Source: Amphiura filiformis (taxonomy: Eukaryota; Echinodermata; Ophiuroidea; Amphilepidida; Amphiuridae). Taken from it: 64,000 bases of DNA. This document shows, in pieces, positions 1-9,600 of the stretch; positions within the stretch are counted from its first letter, which is position 1, and each line of letters starts with the position of its first letter. A program made the position numbers and the translations under genes. The stretch is taken from the NCBI RefSeq assembly GCF_039555335.1, contig NC_092628.1:94809782-94873781 (forward strand), in the 5' to 3' direction. The notes under the pieces are model-generated. The model did not search any database, had not been told where the DNA came from, and worked only from the letters and a program-made list of their open reading frames with translations.

Positions 1-7
1 GAACGCC

Positions 8-30
8 GGGCATAAACGTTGTTTATGCCC
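8..30. repeat. Perfect 10-bp palindrome with 3-nt loop
   Basis: GGGCATAAAC is followed by a GTT loop and its exact reverse complement GTTTATGCCC. It could be the end of an element cut by the window edge or a hairpin. No function can be assigned. Confidence 0.6.
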
Positions 31-163
31 GCCTATCGACCAATCACGCATGCTGTTATATAGCGAGTATGTATGAACATGCAATGAATGATGCATGTCA
101 TGCATCATCTTACAGTTACACAAGAACTCGAGTTTCAAATTTGCACACGCACGATACATGTAT

Positions 164-360
164 AACTATATAATTAAATTAAGAATTTCTTGGCCAAACT
201 GGAACACTGTGAACGCTAGTCTTGGATAAACACTCGCGCACATAGCGCGGTACAGAAGAAAGTATGCACGCGCCTTACACTGCGTACACGCTTAGTACAC
301 TACATAGACGTAACGCGCATGTTCCAGTTTGGCCAAGAAATACTTAATTTGATTATAGTT
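164..360. mobile_element. Inverted repeat pair, about 40-bp arms, possible MITE
   Basis: The arms at 164-205 and 321-360 are reverse complements with few differences. The inner part (TTTCTTGGCCAAACTGGAAC) is identical in both. A spacer of about 115 bp lies between them and is rich in CG and CA/GC dinucleotides. The structure fits a small non-autonomous inverted-repeat element, though no clear target duplication was seen. Confidence 0.55.
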
Positions 361-938
361 GCATGCAAACGCATTCGATGCAAGATCAGTTGGACCACCT
401 TCAATAAGACCGCCTGAAACGATACCAGCGAATGAAATGTTTCTAGATGATTTCAAGAACACCGTGTCTGAGCCTTCATCTATGAAGTTGACAGTAATTT
501 GGAGGAAGAAAAGAAGACCACCGCACATGCGTAAAAAGACCTTTTTAGCCTAGTATAAGCCTACGTCTCGTAGATACTATCGGATCGTTGAACAAGAAAA
601 CCTCATCGCGAATTCACTTACCTTCCTACTAGTACAACACCAGTTGAAATAAAACTCAAAACTTCCTGTGTTATTCCTCAAAACAACATGTAACTTCAAT
701 AATAAAAAAATTGATATCCTAGCCTAGGCAAAATAACAATTCTCGATCATGAGACATCAACTAGATCAAGCATGTACATAGTTGTAGTAACTACAAATTA
801 TCTCAAACGTTAAATTGAGGACATGTTCTTCCAGAAGTTGCATAATGTGCATGGTCCACATTGGCATCTTTTTGTCATGATACAATATGCAACCATGAAT
901 GTAATCATGTAATTTTTCCACTTATTACATTTTTCCAG

Positions 939-3567
939 TTTGGTTTTGGAGCATTCGGTGGGCAGTTTCCCAACCAGTTCAAAACTCAGTACAGATGTTA
1001 TTCTGTGTCTATGTTGGCTGGCACTGACAGGCAAGATGTTGATAGAGGAGGGAAAAGTAAGTTGACATTCAAAGAAGGACAAGATTCTCCCTTTAACCAG
1101 TTCATATATTTTGGTTTACAACCCTACTGTTCCACTGATAATCAGGAGACAATTTCAAGGTTTGAAGTCAGCCATGAAGTTGTCTGAAAGACATTCAAAT
1201 AATGATTAAATAGATAATGATTTTTGATTAAAATTCATAAGTTTTTTTCATTAAGCATTAAAAAAATCCTGAACATTCTCAGTCCTGACTTTCTCAGCTG
1301 ACTACAAGAAACAAGACTGTGATTATCATTTTAGTTGGTGTACATGTATATCTTAAAATGTGTTCAAAAGTTGATGTATATCTCTTATGTGCAGCCAAGG
1401 AGGGGTGGCAGCTGCACCCAGCCACCCACCCCTCTGGCCTCTGGAAATGTTTAGTTTTTAGGCCTTTGTTTACCATTTTTGACAATTTTCATCAATATTT
1501 TTTGCCCTGAAAGTCACCATGCCACCCACTTTGACCCCACTCGGACAGAATCTGCTAAAATGTGTATCTGGTTTATTTTTCTTTACAGTTATCATGCCAC
1601 CTTCAGCCTTAGATCAACTCAGTAAGTATTATATTGTGCAAAGACATGAATTGTATATATAGGCATGCATTTAAAAAATTGGGTTCAAATTATCAAAAAT
1701 TCATTATGATAAGAGCTTTCTAAAATGCATAAAAAACTTCATATTGTAATTTTTGAAATTCTGTTGCAAAGGACTATTTGTTTTAAAAGTACATCTGTGC
1801 TTCTGGAAAGAGCTTTTTTCAAACAGGACCAAGAAATTCTGGTAAAGTTTAATTGGCCTATGTGAAAATAATTATGTCCACCTGGTGTGCTTTTTCTAAC
1901 ATGCCAAATAACTTTTCTTTCAGCTCGCCTTAACATTGTCTATCCTATGCTGTTTAAACTAACAAACAAGAAGACAGACAGAATGAGCCATTGTGGTGTA
2001 TTAGAATTTGTAGCAGATGAAGGCAAAGTATACCTGCCATACTGGGTAAGTTTGGGGTTTGGGCTTCACAGGATATGTAATCAGTTGAGTGTTTTCCTTA
2101 ACAATCATGTGGAAATTATTCTATAATATGAAGCTTTTATCTATATACCATATGTCTGTTTTAATACTTGACAGTTTATTTCTGTGCAATATTTTCTAAT
2201 TCTGCACCTTTTGTATTGATGCTTGCAACTAGCATTGTGTGACTTACATGTAGTAGTACAACCCCCGGGGGGGCCACTCAATACATATGTGTTGTCATCA
2301 CCGAGCAGAAATCCACGGGAAAGGGTACTTTTTTTTCACGCATAGTCGCGGGCCGCGAATAGGGTAGCTATTTCATGCTATTTTGGGAAAAAGGGTATAC
2401 ATTTCAACACAGGTCAGCGTTTAGGGTATGGATTTCACGGACATGAGGTCAGCGATTGAAGGTATGGATTTGGAGGACATGAAGGGCCGGTTTATTGACC
2501 ACCTTTTCTGGCATTTCTGGTCAGTGAAAAGGGTACCTTTTTATGGTGGTCGGTGAAAAGAGTGCCTAAATATAAGTGGTCAGTGAAAAGCCTCCTTTTT
2601 TACAAGAAGGTCAGTGATTAGGGTAGGTATTTTCACATGCTCGAGATCCGTGTTTAGGGTGTTAAATTTGAGGGTCTGCTTGATGATGACAACACATAAA
2701 AGCTTATAAGTGGCCCCCCTGGGGTACAACCCTGGGAGAGGCCAACACAGCACATAATTTGTTGAATTGTGCAGTTTGTTACGTTGTACTGTCTCAAGCA
2801 TGATTAAAATATTTTTTATTTTGCCACTCTAAAGCAATGAAAAACCTTCATATGTGATGCGATCAAGCAAAATCAGTCGTTATTCAGAAATATTAAATTT
2901 TCAGCTTCTTATAGGATAGTTAAAAGCATTTGCAATTTGGATTTTGCAGTAAACCCAATTGAAATTGAAAAACCAGTTCCAAAGATATGAGCAATCAAAG
3001 AGTTTCCAATACAACAGGAAACAAAGGGAAATATTTCCTTTGTTTGGCTATATCTCAAAATCAATATTTTGAAGTTCCGACTGATTTTGCTTGATTGCAT
3101 CACATATTATTTATTCTTGTACAGGCCTGGAAATAAGTCGGTCTGAACCAGGAGCCAAACATTTGGAAAAGCGGCTCCTGGTCCTGTAATTTTCTAGTGA
3201 ACCAGGAGCCATTTTTGAAGAGCCAGGAGTCATTTTTCTTAAAGTATCAAAATGCTTATTTTTGTTATTTCTACAGCTTTCGATGCTCACCTGAGACTTT
3301 TAGATCCATGTTATTTGTTATTTAACTTATTATATTATTAATTATTGTCACAAGTTAACAAATAACAAGTTATACAATGAATGTTATTATATATCTGAAC
3401 AGACCAGTTGAGTCTTATTTTATTATTTTTTTAATTTTTTTAAATTATTTATTTTATTTTATTTTATTTTATTTTATTTTATTTTATTTTATTTTATTTT
3501 ATTTTATTTTATTTTATTTTTAATTTTAATTTTTTTTTTATTTTTTTTTTTTATTATTTTTTTTTTT

Positions 3568-3607
<40 letters not shown>

Positions 3608-6600
3608 TTTTTTTTAATATCAAGGAAAATTGGTGAAATATTAGGTAAAAGATAAGATTTGGCACTGCATTTTGTTGAAAATACATTGAAATGGCCAATA
3701 TTTTGAGCGAAATGAACTTGCCTGACGGTTTTACTGGGCCATTTCCTGAGCACTGATACCGGGCGCAAAATACAGATTTTCTCTGGCGCCTGGGCGTGTA
3801 ATTTTGGTTGGATCCAGGCGTTAAAACTCAGTAACCGTAGGGTAAAAATCGCTCGGCGCCTGCTTGTTTCCAGGCTTGTTCTTGTATCACATTCACAGAG
3901 CTGCCAACTCTCCCTCTTTTCGCAGGAGACTCCCTACTTTTAAACCTTCAGAACCCTTAATTTTGGTCATCTCCTGAAAAGGAAATGGTTTCATCCATTA
4001 AGATGTACACATTTTTACAAATCTCCCTGATTGCAACAGGAAATCTCCCTTTTTTCAAGATTCAAATGTTGGCAGCTCTGCATTCAAAGTTGACAGATAT
4101 AAGTATTATGCAATTCTGTTTTAGACAATTGTGAGGGTAGGGCTTGAGAATGAAGGTTATACATGCATCCCCCCTCGTGCATACTTCTTAAATCAAGTAT
4201 TTTTTGATACCCTAAAAATACCTAATTTGCAAATGTGTCATCTTTGATAGCTACCCTTTATAAGTTTACCATGCAGGCAGACACACATGTACCACTTGTG
4301 TGACACACACACATTATGTATAGTATGTATACATTACCTAAATCCATGTATTATTTATCTTCACTCTACAGATGATGCAGAATTTACTGTTACAAGAAGG
4401 TGATTTACTACAAGTTGAAAGTACTAGTCTACAAGTAGCATCATACTCAAAGTTTCAACCACAGTCTACAGAATTTCTAGACATCTCAAATCCTAAAGCT
4501 GTGTATCCTTTGTGATTTTGTATTAATGTACCTGGTCAATGCTTAGTTTTGAAACACCAACCGGTTAAACTTTATTGGGTGTTGAGGCATCAACACACAG
4601 TGTCTATGGGGTGCACTTGAGTGAGAGGGGTGTTGATGCATCAACACACAATGTCTATGGGGTCCACTTGAGTGAGAGGGGTGTTGATGCATCAACACAC
4701 AATGTCTATGGGGTGCACTTAGTGAGAGGGGTGTTGAGGCACCAACACACGCACAGTGTCTATGTGGTGCACTTGAGTGAGAGTGGTGATGAGGCACCAA
4801 CACACACAGTGTCTACGAGGTGCACTTGAGTGAGGGGAGTTGATGCATCAACACACACAATGTCTATGGGGTGCACTTGAGTGAGAGGGGTGTTGAGGCA
4901 TCAGCACACACAATGTCTGGGGTGCACTTGAGTGAGAGGGGTGTTGAGGCATCGACACACACAATGTCTCTGGGGTCCACTTGAGTGAGAGGGGTGTTGA
5001 TGCATCAACACACACAATGTCTATGAGGTGCACTTGAGTGAGAGGGGTGTTGATGCATCAACACACACAATGCCTATTGGATGCACTTGTGTGACAGGGG
5101 TGTTGAGGCATCAACACACACAATGTCTCTGGGGTCCAATTGAGTGAGAGGGGTGTTGAGGCATCAACACACACAATGTCTCTGGGGTCCACTTAAGTGA
5201 GAGGGATGCTGAGGCATCAACACACACTCCCCCTTGAGTGAGAGGGGTGTTGAGGCATCAACACACACAATGTCTCTGGTTCACTTGAGTGAGAGGGGTG
5301 TTGAGGCATCAACACACACAATGCCTATTGGATGCACTTGAGTGAGAAGGGTGTTCTCACTCAAGTGGAACTGGTGGGTGTATGGAACATTATTGAACAT
5401 GTGCACATTATTCTATGTTTGCCATCCAGACGATTATTATGTCACTCTCTACAATACTGTTTCATATTTGCTTTGATCCTTAATTTGGTTACCTCAGATT
5501 AGAAAATATACTGCGTGGATTTGCGTGTCTAACCAAGAATGACATGATTGCAATAAAGTATAACGATAGGGTAAGTAGATCAAATCAAATTGATTTTGAA
5601 TTTTCGATGAAAAAGTGAATTTACCTCAAGAACATACAATTTTAACTTTATTGATGGCAAAGAGTTTGTATAAAAATTTTGAAAATACAATTTTAATGTG
5701 GTCACTTGACTTTAAAATAGACTCGGCATATAATATAAGAAATAACGTGCTAAAGTAATATTAATTAAAGAATAAGACCATTGTTCTCTATGCATGCAGG
5801 ATTGTTTTGGTGGAAAATTTACTGCATTTTCACTATATTTTTGGGAAAGGATTGATGAAAGGAATTCAACTTTATCTTTGAAATTTTCACAAAAATCACC
5901 AATTTTTGAAAATGGTCCAAAGTTCCCACGAAATATTCTCAGCTATTATTCAGTTATTTTACAAAGTAATATCTTGTGAAAAACTAGCACTGTGCTATCG
6001 TTTGGAATATAAAGTAAGCTTGTATAATTCAAATGTTGTTTACAGATATACGAATTACAGGTATTAGAAACCAAGCCTTCTGATGCTGTGTGTATTATAG
6101 AATGTGATATGAATGTAAGTATTATCTTGCTTGTACACCTCACACGAAAGTATATTTATACTTGTAAAAGAGCCCATAATTTTAAAACAAAACTATAATT
6201 GGGTATATTTATGTTTAATGTTTATGCAATATCTTATTATTCTGCACATTTTGATACCTCTTTTAACAATCTACTGTGACCTCCACAAGCAAAGTTGCAA
6301 TGATTTGAATGGGTGTTGGTCAAATTCTAAAGAAGACCTGAAACAAAAGTTCTTCTGAAAACTGAAACAAAAAAACTATAACATGTTTACCAATTATTAT
6401 TTCGTTTTAAAATTATGGGCTTGCTTTCTAAGTGAACAGATGCTTTTTGTGTGCAGTTTATAAATCCATGCCAATTCTGATTATCATATGCTCTAGCTGT
6501 AAGCATGGCTGGAAATCAGCCAAAATCTTTTTTAGTTGTGTGAGTGCATGCCAGAATGTCTTATGTGTACAGTACCTGCCACCATTGGGCTATTCCAGTT

Positions 6601-9600
6601 GAAATCCGTACACCCTATGGAAGATATGACCTTAATCTTCCATACAGGGAGTGTAAATTTCAATTCACGCTCCCTATGTGGAAGACTAGGGTAAAGTCTT
6701 CCATAGTGGATTGGGAGTGTAAATTTCAATTCACGCTCCCTATGTGGAAGACTAGGGTAAAGTCTTCCATAGTGGATTTATGGATTTCAACCGAAGAGCC
6801 CAATGTCAAAATAACAACTTGGGGTTATTGCATGAGGAATGAATGCAATACAGAATATCAATGTCTTACAATATGCTCCACAAAGAATGCATTTTACATA
6901 AAGCAGCTAGTCAACTCTACAGGTTTGAGTCTTTGGTACCAAACATTCTGGCCTTGCAGAAATTGGAACTGAAATTGCACTAAGTAGAAACTTCAGAGTA
7001 TTAACAGTAATATCAGGAATGTCAGAATAAGGGGGGAAGGGTTGATGAAAGTGAAAGTTTGAAGGGCTTAATTTAGAGGACAGGTGTCAGTCAAACAGGA
7101 TGTGTTCTGGAGGCCCTTTGTGATTTTCAATGGTATTGGGTCAAGAGGGACCTGCCTTATTTCAAGATCATTGCTATGTACAAAAAGTGATAACGTAGGA
7201 CAAACTTTTCAGTACAAAGTATCCAGTGTGGAAGTATCCTGTCCAGGTCAAAGGTGATACTAAATGCATGTTTATTATTACCATACATTAATGTTAGAGG
7301 AAAGAAGTCGGGAACTGGAAAGTGAAGGGATCCTTTTTGGTGCAAATATTTTTCTTAAATTTCTAACGAAGCTAAGTAATTGGTAAGAAGAAATCCTAAA
7401 ATGGATTTTGCTGGAAATGTAACTCTGTGTTTACATATTTTGTTAAAACTGTGTAAACTATGAATGTGTTGTCATTACAGGTCGAGTTTGCACCACCAGT
7501 AGGATATGTGGAACCAGGAAGGCCTAGGCCACAAGAGCAAGAACCAGAGGTAGGCTTATTCACTAACTAAACACTATAATATTTTGCAGTAAACCTTTGA
7601 TGAGAGCGTATTTTAAGCGTACATCACATATTTACTACGTTGAAACACACTTGTCTCTGATTGGCTGCTGAGGCGATCTGCTGTTGCCAAGTGAAAATTA
7701 TGAATGAACATTGCGCCGCACACGTTGTTAGCTCTGACTTTGCAACATCACGGTAGTACGCACTTGTCAAAGGTTTACTGCAAAATATTATATAACAGAA
7801 CGTCCTTGACTGGTACAAATTAATATGTCTTTTTCAAACATCAGCAAGCTGTATTCAAGGCTTTCAACCAGATTTGTAGTATGACTTCTTGGGAAGATTA
7901 AATTTTACATACGTTTAATGAAAGTAGTTCAAATCCCAGATTTGTAGTACATGTATGTACAGCTCATATGCAAACAGGTACTTGTAGCAGGGAGTAAATA
8001 AGATTGGGAAGTGTCACTCTATATAAAAAGTAATAAAACTATGGAAGCCGCCATTAACTTGCCATCGCGTAGGCCTGGAACACTACAGCGCTTTCTACCG
8101 GCTGCATCGCGTCCGTGCTCCGTGATTAAGTAATGAAAATTACCCGTAAAATCGCGGCTTGCTGCATCCACGGTTAGACTTTATCAAGCCTGCTACTGTG
8201 CATTTTTTTCAAATGTTGGACAGCTGTTTTTAATACTTTTAATAATATTATTAGCGCATCCAAGAACTTAATTTAATAATACATCAAATCGACCAACAAT
8301 CCCACTATCCAGGCCAATATTTATACAAGAAAAATACTGTTTCAATCATGAAAATTAACCTTAATTTCGCGCCAACACGTAAGACTTGGCGATAGTCCAT
8401 TTAGATAATCATTGTCAAGCTCGAGGTGATTGACCCCCGATGATTGACAGTTTGGAACGCGTACTGTACGCGTAGCCATGGTAGTGTTAGCACCCGTTAG
8501 CACCCCATGGCGGCCTCCATACGTGTGTCAAATTTTGTGGTTCGCAGCAACTTTTGTACAGCATACCGTAGCGTGCAAATTTGGCGAAATTTGGAGGATC
8601 TGCAAATCACTGTCAACCCCCTGCTTGTACCCTAGGTTATGAATCGTCTGACCAAATCTCCATATGTAGGATAATACTCGCTCCTTACCAATTCCTGTAC
8701 TTTGGCATATGGAGTAATGTCTAAAACTGTGGTTGTGCCTGTGGACTAAAACTCGCTTATCACCTGTACAATACAAGGACCATTGTAATCCATAAATTAA
8801 TCATACCAAAGTAATAACAATGAACTCATCTGTCACCTTCTTTCCACAGAGCATGCAAGTAGACGATGCTGACTACTCACAGTATATAGACACAAATCAA
8901 TTCATGGTAAGCTTGTGTTTTTGAAATTATTATACTTAATAGTTTTCAGCAGAGAACTTCAGCGGTCTGTAAATTTGGTGCAGTTTATGGCGTATAGGGA
9001 AGTGGGATTCTGATTTGCTAATTGAATCACATCATTATCACATCGGCACCTTATTCGCTGGTCAAGCTGCGTAGCAACGTATGACCTTGTTCTTTTTACA
9101 CGATAATCAGACAGGGCAGACGGACACCAATGAAGTAATTTGCTGAATGGTATAGTTCTCTGGGTTGAAAGGATGAACAAATTTTAATCTTTACCCAGAG
9201 CAGCCAGCGCACATAAACATTAAAATTTGTTCAGCTTGTGTTTATTTTCAGTATTCCAAGATGAAATAAAAGTCAATAATTAAGTCATACCGCTGAAGGT
9301 AGGCATGTTGCCTATGGGGGTCGGCGATAAGTGTGGGGTGCATAAGTGAACTCAAAAATAGTGTAAATAGCGTGTGCGTACACAAAAGAGAGTCCGCACG
9401 TAAACGCTGACATGTTGACTGCTCCATGCTCAAATGAGCTCTGTACTGGTGTCAGCTTAGAGGGCACAGGCATGGAACATTCTAATCTTTGTGTTTAATA
9501 ATCTATGTGTACATCTTACTATAATTTGCCTAATGTTGTATGCGTGTATGTATGTATGTGTGTGTGCTAAAGGCTCCGTCAGTTTTGATCCGAGCCTCGC

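Larger units (their letters stand above)
1..938. other. Sequence upstream of the first recognised UFD1 exon; no firm gene
   Basis: UFD1 exon 1 (5' UTR plus at least the start codon) should lie here or just left of the window, but I could not identify it. The stretch holds a short perfect palindrome near its left edge, a larger inverted repeat, and a CCAAT-like box (50-54). A minus-strand reading frame (528-292) opens just below a good minus-strand splice donor (GTAAGT read from about 622), but its C-terminal part runs into the inverted repeat and I recognise no protein in it. It could be an exon of a divergent gene or chance. Confidence 0.5.

Noticed and set aside
292-528. 78-residue minus-strand protein
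   Set aside because: No recognisable family, and part of it lies in an inverted repeat. Kept only as a possible divergent exon in the findings.
861-938. Upstream start for UFD1 by reading through into exon 2
   Set aside because: The added residues do not resemble UFD1, and a pyrimidine tract plus AG directly precede the conserved part.
4543-5033. Long repetitive frames on both strands (histidine/serine-rich peptides)
   Set aside because: They follow from a minisatellite with a period near a multiple of three; both strands are open at once and there are no splice or start signals.
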